A stretch of DNA of 64,000 nt from an uncultured Clostridia bacterium (GCA_934747385.1 CAKVGK010000002.1:248001-312000), one strand, 5' to 3'; positions 8,016-17,948 are shown, numbered from the stretch's first letter. The notes: generated by a model not told the origin, from the letters alone. Translations and numbers: made by a program.

Positions 8016-9062
8016 ATGTCTAGTAACTATTATTTAGATAGAAATCGTAATAATATGCGAAAATTAAATGAAATGTTGGCAGACCTGCCAAGTTTTTGCA
8101 GTATATTTTTTATAGGCATTCAAGATACAACCACCCCACTAACACGATTAAACTACGCAACAGACTTGAGAATATTTTTCAATTATCTCGTAACCTACGA
8201 AACGCAATTTTTCAATAAGCAAATCAGTGCAATAACCTTGGCAGATATTGACACCATTGACGCACAATTAATTGAAAGATATATGGCATACCTTTCTTAC
8301 TACGATAAAGAATCTGGCGAAATTTTAACAAATAGTGAACGTGGCAAATTGAGAAAACTCTCTACTCTGCGCGCATTTTTCAAATACTTTTTTAACAAAG
8401 ACATGCTTAGAGCCAATGTTGCAAGCAAAGTTCGCTCCCCAAAATTGCACGACAAACCTATTATTCGCCTTGAGCAACAAGAAACTGAAGAGTTAATGTA
8501 TTCATGCGAAAATCAGTCAGGCTTCAGTGAACACCAAAGGAAATATAACGAGAAGTTTAAGGTTAGAGACAATGCAATTTTGTCACTCTTCCTCACCACT
8601 GGCATTCGTGTTAGCGAGTGCGTAGGGCTTAATGTTGACGATATAAATTTTAACCTTAACTCTTTTAGAGTTACGCGCAAAGGCGGAAACCAGGTTATTT
8701 TGTATTTTGGTGAAGACACGGCTGAAACTTTAAAAAACTACTTGAATTATCGTGATACTCTTCAAATTCCAAAAGAAGAACGTGCTTTGTTCATCTCCAG
8801 CCAAGGGAAAAGAATGATGGTTCGCAGCATGGAATATTTGGTTAAAAAATATGCAAAAGTTGCCACCCCACTCAAACATATAACTCCACACAAATTGCGC
8901 TCAACATACGGCACAAATTTGTACAAAGAAACCAAAGATATTTACATTGTTGCTGAAGTTTTGGGTCATAAAGACGTTAATACCACAAAGAAACACTATG
9001 CTGCAATAAGTGAAGACATTCGAAAAGAAGTTGCAGGCAAGGTTAAGATAAAAAACAATTAA
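8016..9062 (+). CDS. Tyrosine recombinase (XerC/XerD-like)
   Basis: Site-specific recombinase of the lambda-integrase family, 348 residues. The N-terminal SAM-like DNA-binding region (about 50-150) precedes a catalytic domain with all expected residues: Arg in TTGIRVSE, Lys in TRKGGNQ, HKLR, the GHKD histidine, and the nucleophile in KKHYAA. Length and lack of neighbouring phage genes favour a cellular Xer enzyme over a prophage integrase, although the N-terminus is about 40 residues longer than XerC/D. It starts after GAGGTG and is followed by lexA with its own promoter. A dif-like palindrome lies upstream at 5733-5770; a role in resolving chromosome dimers is inference. Confidence 0.88.
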   Translation: MSSNYYLDRNRNNMRKLNEMLADLPSFCSIFFIGIQDTTTPLTRLNYATDLRIFFNYLVTYETQFFNKQISAITLADIDTIDAQLIERYMAYLSYYDKESGEILTNSERGKLRKLSTLRAFFKYFFNKDMLRANVASKVRSPKLHDKPIIRLEQQETEELMYSCENQSGFSEHQRKYNEKFKVRDNAILSLFLTTGIRVSECVGLNVDDINFNLNSFRVTRKGGNQVILYFGEDTAETLKNYLNYRDTLQIPKEERALFISSQGKRMMVRSMEYLVKKYAKVATPLKHITPHKLRSTYGTNLYKETKDIYIVAEVLGHKDVNTTKKHYAAISEDIRKEVAGKVKIKNN

Positions 9063-9095
9063 ATTAAAAAAATTTGCTTAATTTTAAATTTTTAT

Positions 9096-9135
9096 CGAAC
9101 AAATGTTTGACATTTGGCTTGTTTTTTGTTATTAT
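9096..9135 (+). promoter_or_regulatory. lexA promoter with SOS box
   Basis: CGAACAAATGTTTG (9096-9109) matches the Gram-positive LexA box CGAACRNRYGTTYC at 13 of 14 positions. It overlaps the -35 TTGACA (9107-9112), which is 17 bases from the -10 TATTAT (9130-9135). This predicts autorepression of lexA. Confidence 0.9.
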
Positions 9136-9158
9136 CTAATAAATTTGAGGTGAATTTT

Positions 9159-9743
9159 ATGAACATGACAGATAAAACATATGAGTTCATTTGTGAGTTT
9201 ATTGAGCAAAATAAATATCCACCAACAGTGCGTGAAATTTGTTCTTCTTTGAATTTTGATTCCACGTCCACCGCTGTTTACCATTTAAAAAAGTTGGAAA
9301 AACTTGGCAAAATTTCACGAAATGAAAACAAAAACCGTGCAATAGAACTTAATCAACCTTTACTTCCAAGTGTTGCACTGCCTCTTGTTGGAACAATTGC
9401 CGCCGGTCAGCCTATTTTGGCGGAAGAAAATTTGTCGGACAAAATTGTTATTTCCGAGAACCTTTTTGTTGGAATCAATATGTTTGTTTTAAAAGTTAAA
9501 GGCGATAGCATGATTAATGTTGGCATTTATGATGGCGACATGGTGGTTATTTCTCAGCAATCTGTGGCCAATAACGGTGAAATTGTTGCTTGCTTGATTG
9601 ATAACGAAGCCACTGTGAAACGCTATTACAAAGAGAACGGCTATTTTAGGCTTCAACCAGAGAACTCTTTTATGCGCCCTATTATAACCGACCATTTGCA
9701 AATTTTGGGCAAGGTTGTTGGCTTAATTAGAACAAAATTTTAA
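9159..9743 (+). CDS. lexA: LexA repressor
   Basis: SOS repressor and self-cleaving serine peptidase. The start at 9159 is preferred over an upstream frame start because GAGGTG lies just before it and the promoter -10 box occupies 9130-9135, giving 194 residues. The N-terminal winged helix-turn-helix contains PPTVREICSSLNF and STSTAVYHLKKLEK. The cleavage site is the Ala-Gly in TIAAGQPI; the catalytic Ser is in KGDSM and the Lys in ATVKRYY. A SOS box overlaps its own promoter. No other SOS box was recognised by eye in the window, including in front of ruvCAB. Confidence 0.96.
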   Translation: MNMTDKTYEFICEFIEQNKYPPTVREICSSLNFDSTSTAVYHLKKLEKLGKISRNENKNRAIELNQPLLPSVALPLVGTIAAGQPILAEENLSDKIVISENLFVGINMFVLKVKGDSMINVGIYDGDMVVISQQSVANNGEIVACLIDNEATVKRYYKENGYFRLQPENSFMRPIITDHLQILGKVVGLIRTKF

Positions 9744-9801
9744 TTAATGTTTCTATATATTATGCCTAAATGTTCAAATTGCGATATTTAAAGGAATTTG
9801 T

Positions 9802-9835
9802 TTGACTTGCCCCATTTAATTATTATATAATTAAA
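9802..9835 (+). promoter_or_regulatory. Promoter and palindromic operator of the padR-ABC operon
   Basis: TTGACT (9802-9807) and TATAAT (9826-9831) are 18 bases apart. A perfect inverted repeat TTTAATTAT-TAT-ATAATTAAA (9815-9835) covers the -10 box. PadR-type repressors often bind palindromes over their own promoter, so this is a candidate autoregulatory operator. Confidence 0.65.
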
Positions 9836-9850
9836 GCAGTAAGGGGTGTT

Positions 9851-11146
9851 ATGAAAACTGCAGATTTAATACCTTTAATTTTAATTGAACTTGCTGATGG
9901 AGATAAATATGGTTTTGAATTAACCAAGTCAATTGAAGACAAATCCAACCGACAAATTCAAATTAAACAGCCAACACTTTACACTGTTTTAAAAAAGTTG
10001 GAAAAATCAAAATTCATTTCTTCCTATTGGCAAGATAGTGAAATTGGTGGCAAGCGGCACTATTATAAAATAACCGAAAATGGCAGAGCACAAATTGCAA
10101 CTTTGCCTTCTTTTTCTGTTTGCATTGAAAATATTTTAAACGAAGACCAGCAAGAAATTGATGGTGTTGAACATGTTGAAGAATTTGGCACTTTGCAGGA
10201 AGAAAATATGCAAGTCACAGCACCTGCTGAAAACAATGAGAAAACCACGTCACTTAATTTCAACACTTTTGAGCATGTACAACCTACCCCAGTGGCCGAA
10301 CAAAAACAGTCGGTAACTGAAGATAATTTTTCTATTATGGACTTGATTATGGACTCCGGTACATGCAAAGAGCAAGCACAAGAAGCAGCCATCACCAATT
10401 CAACTGAATTGTTTAATACGGATAATTTGGACACAAAAACAGAATTGGAAGTTAACAAAACAAACTCTAATTTTTTGAAAGATGAAAACAAACAAAAAGA
10501 TGAAAAATTTGCAGAAAATAAAGAAATAACTAAATTTGTAGAAAAAATTGTGCCAACTCAACAAGAAATAACAATAAACGATAACAACTTAACACAAAAT
10601 ATTGTTGAGCCAAAACTCACAAATGCAGATTATGCTTTCAACGACGTTAAATATGTAGACTACATAGACTTTAGAACAAAAAAGAATTATGTTCAAGCAA
10701 AAAAATATGCTAAATTTGACTTAATCAAAACCTTTATAACCTCTATTTATGCAATCATTATGTTAGTTATCAGCGCTACTTTTGTTAAAAATAATGTGGT
10801 AAGCGCATTATATTATGTAATATTTGTTCTAGCAATTGTTGCAACTCTTGCAAACTTTGCCAAAGGTGTGTTACGCAATCAAGATTTACGTTTAAAATTG
10901 CAAAACAATAGTTTCAAACCAAACTTTAAATTGCATTTAATTTGCAATAGTGTCATTACATTAGTTGTGATTGTTTTGGCTGTTATCTCGAGTATTTTGG
11001 TTGGCAACAACACAATATATCGTATGTTCAGTTCAGTAAATTTTGCAAATCTATATGCACCAATCTTATTAACAACCATCATATGGTTTGATTTGTTGTT
11101 GGCTTATGTTCAACACAAAATAGTATTTAAAACCGATGAAAAATAA
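9851..11146 (+). CDS. PadR-family regulator fused to a four-helix membrane domain
   Basis: The first 85 residues are a PadR winged helix-turn-helix (LIPLILIELADGDKYGFEL, QPTLYTVLKKLEK, GGKRHYYKIT). A long polar linker rich in Glu, Asn and Gln (about 95-285) follows. The C-terminus has four predicted membrane helices at about 294-312, 316-337, 362-384 and 400-420. Ordinary PadR proteins are 110-180 residues and soluble, so this 431-residue form would be membrane-tethered. It is the first gene of an operon with an ABC ATPase and permease; by analogy with other PadR systems it probably represses that operon, and the linker may allow release by proteolysis. These functional points are inference. 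Confidence 0.85.
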   Translation: MKTADLIPLILIELADGDKYGFELTKSIEDKSNRQIQIKQPTLYTVLKKLEKSKFISSYWQDSEIGGKRHYYKITENGRAQIATLPSFSVCIENILNEDQQEIDGVEHVEEFGTLQEENMQVTAPAENNEKTTSLNFNTFEHVQPTPVAEQKQSVTEDNFSIMDLIMDSGTCKEQAQEAAITNSTELFNTDNLDTKTELEVNKTNSNFLKDENKQKDEKFAENKEITKFVEKIVPTQQEITINDNNLTQNIVEPKLTNADYAFNDVKYVDYIDFRTKKNYVQAKKYAKFDLIKTFITSIYAIIMLVISATFVKNNVVSALYYVIFVLAIVATLANFAKGVLRNQDLRLKLQNNSFKPNFKLHLICNSVITLVVIVLAVISSILVGNNTIYRMFSSVNFANLYAPILLTTIIWFDLLLAYVQHKIVFKTDEK

Positions 11147-11171
11147 TTTAAACATGAATTCAGGAGAACAA

Positions 11172-12104
11172 ATGATTCCAGCCCTTCAAGTTTCAAATGT
11201 AACAAAAATTTACGGCAACAAGAAAGTTGTTGATAATGTTTCTTTTTCTATCTACCCTGGGCAAATTTATGGTTTTGTTGGACCAAACGGAGCGGGCAAA
11301 TCAACCACAATTCGCATGATAACCGGACTTATTGAACAAAACGAAGGATTTATTAAAATTTCAGGTTACAGCATTGAAAAATCCCACAACCACGCCCTTT
11401 CTCTCATAGGCGCTGTGATTGAAACCCCTCAACTTTACCCTTATTTGTCTGGACTTAAAAACCTGCAACTTTTTGCCAAGTTTTATGGAAATGATGCTGT
11501 TAAGCGCATACCAGAAATTGTGAAATTGGTTGGTATGGAACAGCGTATTAAAGACAAAGTTTCAACCTATTCACTTGGCATGAAACAACGTTTGGGCATT
11601 GCCCAAGCCTTGTTAAACCACCCTAGTTTGTTGATTTTGGACGAACCCACAAACGGACTTGACCCAAACGGCATTGTTGAAATGAGAAATGTTTTGCGTA
11701 TACTTGCCGAAAAAGAAAAGATTGCCATTTTAATTTCAAGCCACAATTTGGCAGAATTGGAGCAACTTTGCGACGTTATTGGCATTATTAACAACGGAAA
11801 AATGCTTCAACAACGCACAATGAACGAAATTAAGCAACAGGTTGCAAGCAAACAACAATTGCAATTGCTGTGCAACTACCCTAACTATGCTGCACTTGTT
11901 GTGAAACAGAAATATAATATAGTTGGTCAGGTGCTTGGTAACTCGCTGATTTTGCCTGTTAAAGAATCAAACATTGCGGTTGTTATATCGTATTTAACAA
12001 GCAAGCGCGTGAAAATTTATGGCGTTAAAAAGATTAGCAAAACTCTTGAACAATTGTATTTTGAAATTTTGCAATCAAACAGACCGTCAACAAGTATATT
12101 TTAA
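11172..12104 (+). CDS. ABC transporter ATP-binding protein
   Basis: ATPase subunit of a heteromeric ABC exporter. The start at 11172 is chosen because AGGAG lies five bases upstream; in-frame ATGs at 11136 and 11154 lack one. The 310-residue protein has Walker A GPNGAGKST, signature YSLGMKQRLG, Walker B LLILDEPTNGLD and the H-loop ISSHNLAELE. The order and the C-terminal extension fit the BcrA/NatA/CcmA-type group that pairs with ABC-2 permeases and handles drugs, peptides or ions. It overlaps or abuts the padR fusion upstream and is 11 bases from the permease gene, so the three should act together. Substrate is unknown. Confidence 0.93.
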   Translation: MIPALQVSNVTKIYGNKKVVDNVSFSIYPGQIYGFVGPNGAGKSTTIRMITGLIEQNEGFIKISGYSIEKSHNHALSLIGAVIETPQLYPYLSGLKNLQLFAKFYGNDAVKRIPEIVKLVGMEQRIKDKVSTYSLGMKQRLGIAQALLNHPSLLILDEPTNGLDPNGIVEMRNVLRILAEKEKIAILISSHNLAELEQLCDVIGIINNGKMLQQRTMNEIKQQVASKQQLQLLCNYPNYAALVVKQKYNIVGQVLGNSLILPVKESNIAVVISYLTSKRVKIYGVKKISKTLEQLYFEILQSNRPSTSIF

Positions 12105-12115
12105 CGAGGATAAAT

Positions 12116-13858
12116 ATGAACAAAGTCATTCAAATGGAACTTAAGAAAACAGTTTCTAAGCCAGGTATATATATCTTGGCTCTTTTGTTGGCGATCATCA
12201 TGGTTTTGGGCGTTTTTGTTTATAAGCCAACTACTTCAAAAAGCAACGAAATTGAATTCAGCGAAAACAGCGTTTTGCAGATTTATCAGGCAGATTTTGG
12301 CGACGGGACAAGTTTTGGCATTAAAGCGGAGGCAGACAAGAATGTTGAAGACGCAAAAAATGCAGTTTTCAGTTATAAAACTGACAATAAGACTTATAAC
12401 GAATTGATTAATCAATTAAAAAACGAATTTGAAACCAACTTTAATAACTACAATCAGTGCGCTTACAATTCAATTTATGTTGAAAGTTATATTAACGAAG
12501 TAAAAAACAAAATGCTTAACAGTTTTAAGGCAATTTACACAAGTATTAATGCTGGTTTGAATTTGAACAATCAAAATTCATACCCAATTGTTACAACAAA
12601 GTCAAATTACGATGGTTACACCCAATTGTACGCTGACGCTTATGCCCTACTTTCAACAACAACTTCGCAAATTGCTGACGTATGTTTAGAATATACCGAG
12701 CAATACAAACAAGCAATTGAAAATTGCTTGTCAAAGTTATATTTTCCTGAATTTTCGACTGAAAAAACAAAAACTTACACAACAAATGCTGACGGCACTG
12801 AATACCACAAATTTGTTGAAAATTCCAATGCTATTTTGACAAAAATTGAAGATTTAAAGGCTCAAGCACAAACGAATGCTGAAATTAATAATGACGCGAA
12901 CAGCGTTGCTGAAATTAAAAACCTTATTTCAAATTATTACGACTATAGCAGCACTTACGCTAACTTAATTAAGTATGAATTATTGTCTAACGCTTTAGAA
13001 TGTGTTAACACAAAAGATAAAGGCAACCTGCTTTATTTGGAGGACGTTACAACCGTTAACACCAATTCATGGCTGGTTAAATATAAATACTTGTTCAATA
13101 AAAATCAAAGTTTGAACGATTACGCCAACCCTTTGGCAATTGGCACAAATTCAAACGCAAACACAAATGGTTACGATTATGCCTACTTCATTCTAAAAAT
13201 GTTCTCATTTGTCATAATCGCTTATGCAATCATGGCAGGAGCACACACCATTGCTGGAGAAATTAAAGAGGGCACCATGAGATATTTGGCAATTCGACCA
13301 GTGAAAAGAAGTTCAATTCTGTTTGGCAAATTCTTGGCAATTGCAATAATGTCAGCAATATTAATCACTTTTAGCGGAATACTTTCCGTTATTGTTGGCG
13401 GTTGCATTTACGGCTTTAAATCTGCAACAATTTTGACAGTTTTTGCTGGCAAATATGCCATAACCTTGCACCCTATTACAATGATTGTTATATATCTGTT
13501 TAGTCTGTTTTTGGAACTTTTGGTCTACCTTTCAATTGCTTTATTACTTTCAACTTTCATAAAATCCGACATTTTGGCAGTAACAATCCTTATGGTTGTA
13601 TACTTGGTTAACATTTTGCTTCCAATGTTCTCAACCTCTTCAATCGGCTGGCTTTCATATTACCCATTCAGCCACATTTCACTTTATGCACTATTCGGCA
13701 GTGCCTTATTCACTAATATGAAAAACCCATTCAGTTTACTGCTTGGCGTGAAAGTTTACCCAACAACAAGTTTGATTTTAACATTAGTTACAACAATCTT
13801 AATTATAACGATTTGCAGTTTGATTTCTTCAAAGATTTTCAAGCACAAAGAGGTTTAA
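12116..13858 (+). CDS. ABC-2 type permease with large extracytoplasmic domain
   Basis: Membrane partner of the preceding ATPase, 580 residues. One helix lies at about residues 15-37, then a roughly 310-residue hydrophilic region rich in Asn, Thr and Tyr that should be outside the cell, then about six helices from residue 360 onward. The segment around HTIAGEIKEGTMRYLAIRPVKRSSILFGKF is the conserved cytoplasmic loop of ABC-2 permeases following the second helix. It begins after GAGG. Such layouts occur in lantibiotic-immunity and cell-envelope-stress exporters, but nothing here fixes the substrate. A bidirectional terminator follows directly. Confidence 0.85.
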   Translation: MNKVIQMELKKTVSKPGIYILALLLAIIMVLGVFVYKPTTSKSNEIEFSENSVLQIYQADFGDGTSFGIKAEADKNVEDAKNAVFSYKTDNKTYNELINQLKNEFETNFNNYNQCAYNSIYVESYINEVKNKMLNSFKAIYTSINAGLNLNNQNSYPIVTTKSNYDGYTQLYADAYALLSTTTSQIADVCLEYTEQYKQAIENCLSKLYFPEFSTEKTKTYTTNADGTEYHKFVENSNAILTKIEDLKAQAQTNAEINNDANSVAEIKNLISNYYDYSSTYANLIKYELLSNALECVNTKDKGNLLYLEDVTTVNTNSWLVKYKYLFNKNQSLNDYANPLAIGTNSNANTNGYDYAYFILKMFSFVIIAYAIMAGAHTIAGEIKEGTMRYLAIRPVKRSSILFGKFLAIAIMSAILITFSGILSVIVGGCIYGFKSATILTVFAGKYAITLHPITMIVIYLFSLFLELLVYLSIALLLSTFIKSDILAVTILMVVYLVNILLPMFSTSSIGWLSYYPFSHISLYALFGSALFTNMKNPFSLLLGVKVYPTTSLILTLVTTILIITICSLISSKIFKHKEV

Positions 13859-13886
13859 AAAAATTAGCATTATGCTAATTTTTTTA
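13857..13886. terminator. Bidirectional terminator between the ABC operon and rnhA
   Basis: ATTAGCA-TTA-TGCTAAT flanked by A-run and T-run, suited to stopping transcription from both the + ABC operon and the converging rnhA gene. Confidence 0.85.
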
Positions 13887-13924
13887 TATTTCAAATCTTG
13901 TTTTATAGTTTAAACTACAACAAA

Positions 13925-14365
13925 TCAGTTGCTATTGCGCGTAATTTCGCCAGTTGCAAGTTCATCACACCTGTTATTGTATTTATTGTCAGCATGCCCT
14001 TTAACTTTGTTCCAAGTTATTTTGTGTTTGTTGTTTAACTCAATCAGGCGCTGCCAAAGTTCGGCATTTTCAACAGGCTTCTTTTTTGAATTTTTAAACC
14101 CATTCATTTGCCAATTGGTGACCCAATCTTGCAAAAAGCCATTAACCAAATATGCGCTATCGCTAAACAAATCAACTTCACATGGCTCTTTAATCATTTC
14201 AAGCGCTTTGATTGCTGCAGTTAGTTCCATTTTGTTGTTTGTTGTGTTTGGCTCAAAGCCACTGATTTCTTTCATGTTGTTTTTATAAAACAAAACAGCA
14301 CCCCATCCACCTGCGCCGGGATTGCCGCTGCACGCACCATCTGTGTATATTGTAACTTTTTTCAT
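13925..14365 (-). CDS. rnhA: Ribonuclease HI
   Basis: Degrades the RNA strand of RNA-DNA hybrids. The 146-residue protein carries the four acidic catalytic residues: Asp in IYTDGACSGNPG, Glu in NNKMELTAA, Asp in FSDSAYLVNG, and Asp in NNRCDELA; the KGHADN loop holds the catalytic His. The ATG at 14365 is chosen with AAGGAG six bases upstream, rather than an in-frame TTG one codon earlier. It is monocistronic and converges on the ABC operon. Confidence 0.95.
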   Translation of the reverse strand: MKKVTIYTDGACSGNPGAGGWGAVLFYKNNMKEISGFEPNTTNNKMELTAAIKALEMIKEPCEVDLFSDSAYLVNGFLQDWVTNWQMNGFKNSKKKPVENAELWQRLIELNNKHKITWNKVKGHADNKYNNRCDELATGEITRNSN

Positions 14366-14574
14366 CAATTCTCCTTGGTTACACCAATCGTAAAAATATT
14401 ATATCAAAAAGCGTTTTTGAAAGCAAGTTTATTGTCTGTTTGATTTTAAGCAATTTATGCTGTTTTGCCATTTTCTCTAAAAATAAAGAAATTAAAAAAC
14501 CAGCAAGTTCAAGTAAAAAAAATTGCTTGAATTTAACAACAAAACTTGTTGCAAATCAAGCAAAATTTCAGTTT

Positions 14575-14649
14575 TGGCAGGGGAGACGCGATTCGAACAC
14601 GCAACCAATGGTTTTGGAGACCACTACTCTACCGTTGAGCCACTCCCCT
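14575..14649 (-). tRNA. tRNA-Trp (CCA anticodon)
   Basis: Acceptor arms AGGGGAG / CTCCCCT close the cloverleaf, the anticodon loop reads CTCCAAA (anticodon CCA), the T-loop is GTTCGAATC, and the 3' CCA is encoded (14575-14577) after discriminator G. A promoter lies just upstream. Confidence 0.95.
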
Positions 14650-14661
14650 AAACACTTTTTT

Positions 14662-14690
14662 ATGATAACATATTGTAAGATTATTGTCAA
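14662..14690 (-). promoter_or_regulatory. Promoter of tRNA-Trp
   Basis: TTGACA (14685-14690) and TATCAT (14662-14667) on the minus strand with a 17-base spacer, 13 bases upstream of the tRNA. Confidence 0.75.
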
Positions 14691-14706
14691 CAATTTAAAA
14701 TTGTAT

Positions 14707-14734
14707 TTAAAAAAAAGGAAGAAATAAATCTTCC
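14707..14734 (-). terminator. Terminator downstream of rny
   Basis: GGAAGA / TCTTCC stem with T-runs on either strand, 140 bases past the rny stop and before the tRNA-Trp promoter. The rest of 14735-14873 shows nothing recognisable. Confidence 0.65.
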
Positions 14735-14873
14735 ATTTTTTTTGTTTTTAACAACAAACCATATTTATAAGCGTGTGCGAAATAAATTGGTTTATTATGC
14801 AAAACTCAAAATATGAAATTTTTAAGAAAATTCCTTCCCTTTTAAACCTCAAGTATAATTTAAAACGCTATTT

Positions 14874-16463
14874 TTATTTTGCAGTGTCTGTGAAACGTGA
14901 TTCACGAATAACGTTAACTTTAATGTGACCTGGATACTCCAATTGTGCCTCAATTTCTTTTGCAATGTCGTGTGCCAAAACTTGTGCTTCGTCGTCGCTA
15001 ATTTGTTCAGGTTTAACCATAACTCTTATTTCACGACCTGCTTGGATTGCATAGGTTTTTTCAACGCCAGCATGCTTATTGGCAATTGCTTCCAACTCTT
15101 GCAAACGTTTGATATAATTCTCCAAACTTTCACGTCTTGCACCTGGACGAGAACTTGAAATTGCGTCAGCCGCTTGAACAATTACTGCTTCTAGAGTGCG
15201 AGGTTCAACGTCGTTGTGGTGCGCTTCAATGCAGTGAATAACGGCTTCGCTTTCTTTGTATTTGCGTGCCAATTCAACACCAATGCTAACGTGTGTCCCC
15301 TCAACTTCGTGGTCAACAGCCTTACCCAAGTCATGCAACAAACCTGCGCGCCTTGCAACCTTTTCGTTTGCCCCAACCTCGGCTGCCAACATGCCAGCAA
15401 TGTAGGACACCTCCAAAGAGTGATTAAGCACATTTTGACCATAACTTGTGCGGTATTTTAACCTACCAAGCACTTTAACTATTTCTGGATGAATGTTGTG
15501 AATGTCTGCGTCAAAACAAGCATTTTCGCCTGCTTCTTTAATAGTTTCTTCAACGTCACGTTGCACTTTTTGAACCAACTCTTCAATACGTGCAGGGTGA
15601 ATTCTTCCATCCAAAATTAATTTTTCGAGGGCTATTCTTGCAACCTCTCTTCTTACTGGGTCAAAGCCTGACAATGTTATTGCTTCAGGTGTGTCATCAA
15701 CAATAAAGTCAATGCCAGTTGCCGCTTCAAGAGCACGAATATTGCGCCCTTCACGACCAATAATTCTACCTTTCATTTCTTCGCTTGGCAATGTAACAAC
15801 GCTTGTTGTAACTTCACTTGTATTGTCCACCGCACATTTTTGAATTGCCAAAGTTATAATGTTTCTGGCTTTCTTATCGGCCTCTTCCTTTGCTTTATCT
15901 TCAATGTCTTTTGCCAATTTAACAGCATCAATTTTTGCCTCATCAGTATAGCGATCAATGATTACCTGTTTTGCTTGGTCTTTTGTCATTCCGCTGACTT
16001 TTTCAAGTTCTTTAACAATGCTCTCTTGCAATTCGTCAAGCGCATTTTCTTTGCTATTTAACGCTTCAATTTGATTGTAAATGCGTTCTTTGCTTGCTTC
16101 GATTTCATCAACTTTTTTGTCCAAAGCGGTTTCACGTTTAGAAAGCAACTCTTCACGAGCGTACAAACGTTCTTCACTGCGTTTTGCCTCTTCTCTGCGC
16201 TCTTTATTTTCGCGTTCAAATGTTGATTTTAAAATATCAATTTCTTTGCTTGTTTGTTCAACTTGTTCTTTTTTAATTTTTTCTGCTTGAACACGTGCTT
16301 CTTCCAAAATTTTATCTGCATTTGCGCGTGCGGATTTAGTTTTTTTGTTAATAACAATTGAGGTTATGCCAAAACCAACACCACCACCAACGACCAACAT
16401 GATAATTGATAAAATTATTGTAAGAGCCGGACTAACAGAAAGTAACATATTAGTTAAATTCAT
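14874..16463 (-). CDS. rny: Ribonuclease Y
   Basis: Membrane-anchored endoribonuclease that starts mRNA decay in Firmicutes. The 529-residue protein has an N-terminal membrane helix (about residues 10-35), a long charged coiled coil (about 45-200), a KH domain with [10 protein letters not shown], and an HD domain with [12 protein letters not shown] followed by HHNDVEPRT. Length is typical. The start follows GGGTGG. It stands alone, with 330 bases of A/T-rich DNA upstream and a terminator downstream. Confidence 0.97.
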   Translation of the reverse strand: MNLTNMLLSVSPALTIILSIIMLVVGGGVGFGITSIVINKKTKSARANADKILEEARVQAEKIKKEQVEQTSKEIDILKSTFERENKERREEAKRSEERLYAREELLSKRETALDKKVDEIEASKERIYNQIEALNSKENALDELQESIVKELEKVSGMTKDQAKQVIIDRYTDEAKIDAVKLAKDIEDKAKEEADKKARNIITLAIQKCAVDNTSEVTTSVVTLPSEEMKGRIIGREGRNIRALEAATGIDFIVDDTPEAITLSGFDPVRREVARIALEKLILDGRIHPARIEELVQKVQRDVEETIKEAGENACFDADIHNIHPEIVKVLGRLKYRTSYGQNVLNHSLEVSYIAGMLAAEVGANEKVARRAGLLHDLGKAVDHEVEGTHVSIGVELARKYKESEAVIHCIEAHHNDVEPRTLEAVIVQAADAISSSRPGARRESLENYIKRLQELEAIANKHAGVEKTYAIQAGREIRVMVKPEQISDDEAQVLAHDIAKEIEAQLEYPGHIKVNVIRESRFTDTAK

Positions 16464-16796
16464 TTTTCCACCCTTTAAATCGCATTACAAAAATAATTGT
16501 TTTGACAAAAACATTTAGTTTGTCATGTTAATGTAATTTTTTTAAAAAATAAATACTATTTTTAGCACACATTATGCTAAAATCAACTTTTAAGCATAAT
16601 TTTGTGAACAATTAAAATACACTTTAAGCAAATATTTTCATATTTAACGACATAAGTATTATATCTAAATTAAAAAAATAAGTCAAGCATATCATGTTAA
16701 TTGCAAACTTTATCTTGCAATCAATGGAATAAACTTGACTATTCTTGTGTATTATATAACATACAACCACAATATATAGTATTATGATGAATTATT
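16464..16796. other. A/T-rich gap between rny and thiI
   Basis: No gene seen. An imperfect inverted repeat (TTATGCTAAAA at 16572-16582 against TTTTAAGCATAA at 16588-16599) is present but lacks a clear T-run. The gap should hold the rny promoter, which I could not place confidently. Confidence 0.4.
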
Positions 16797-17948
16797 CTAA
16801 TTATTCAAATCTATAACTTCCATGTTATTTATTACAGCTTGAATTAATTCGTTGTAGTTAAGGATTTTAGTTTCCTCATGTTCACTATCGCGCAATTTTG
16901 GCTTTATGATAGGATTTCTTGGCAAAAACACCGTGCAACAATCCTCATAAGGCAAGATTGACAATTCATAAGTGTTTATATCTTGGGCAATGTCGATAAT
17001 TTCTTGTTTATTGAAACTAATTAAAGGACGCAAAACTGGAACTGCTGCCACTGCATTAGTGCTTGTTAAACTTTCAATTGTTTGACTTGCAACCTGCCCC
17101 AAACTTTCACCAGTTATTATGGTTTTATATTGATATTTTTCGCAAATAGCATTTGCAACTCTAATCATTGCACGACGCAACAAATTGATTGCAAACTCTG
17201 TTTTGCATTGAACATGAAATTCTTCTTGCAATTTTGTCATGCTGCAAATGTACATAAACCTAGCACCAATATACTTTTTAACGCGCTTTGCAATATCTAT
17301 AACTTTTTGCTTGGCTTGTGGACTTGTGTAAGGGAAGCTGTCAAAATGCAAAATGTCCTGTCTTAAGCCGCGCTTTGCCATGCAAAAACCCGCAACAGGG
17401 CTATCTATGCCTCCGCTCAATAAAAGCAAACCATCTCTATATTCGCCAAGAGGCAAACCAGAATATGCATAAATTATTTCGTTGAAAACATAAGTTTTTC
17501 CGTTTTCACGAATGTCAACATGAACCACTGTTTTAGGTTTATGAATTTCAACATAAGCGTTTGGATTATTTTTCAACACAATCTCGCCCAAATCCGCTGC
17601 AAATTCGTTTGATTTAATAGGAAAAGATTTTTCTGCCCTATTTACTTCACATTTAAAATCTCCGTCAATCTTGAGGCTTGCAACATAATCTTTAATCAAA
17701 TCAACAGAGTTTTCCATTTCCATGGCTTTTGAAATTGAATGGATGCCAAACACGCACTTCAATTCGCTAATTATGGCGTCTTCGTCTTCATAATCTCGCA
17801 CCAAAAGCCTGTTTTGAATGTTTTCTATTTTACATGTGTATCCCTTTAAAGCTGCTTTGATATTTTCATAAAGCAAATGAGTAAAATACTTTTTGTTTCC
17901 ACCCTTTAAATGTATTTCATTAAATCTAATTAAAATTATTTTGTTCAT
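16797..17948 (-). CDS. thiI: tRNA 4-thiouridine synthase ThiI
   Basis: Adenylates U8 of tRNA and inserts sulfur to give 4-thiouridine; may also feed thiamine biosynthesis. The 383-residue protein has the N-terminal ferredoxin-like/THUMP region (about 60-165) and the PP-loop LLLSGGIDSPVAG at about 178-190. PYEDCCTVFLPRNP near the C-terminus is the family's conserved cysteine patch. There is no rhodanese domain, as in Bacillus ThiI, so the sulfur must come from a partner; the overlapping upstream cysteine desulfurase is that partner. Overlap of 4 bases suggests translational coupling. Confidence 0.95.
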   Translation of the reverse strand: MNKIILIRFNEIHLKGGNKKYFTHLLYENIKAALKGYTCKIENIQNRLLVRDYEDEDAIISELKCVFGIHSISKAMEMENSVDLIKDYVASLKIDGDFKCEVNRAEKSFPIKSNEFAADLGEIVLKNNPNAYVEIHKPKTVVHVDIRENGKTYVFNEIIYAYSGLPLGEYRDGLLLLSGGIDSPVAGFCMAKRGLRQDILHFDSFPYTSPQAKQKVIDIAKRVKKYIGARFMYICSMTKLQEEFHVQCKTEFAINLLRRAMIRVANAICEKYQYKTIITGESLGQVASQTIESLTSTNAVAAVPVLRPLISFNKQEIIDIAQDINTYELSILPYEDCCTVFLPRNPIIKPKLRDSEHEETKILNYNELIQAVINNMEVIDLNN

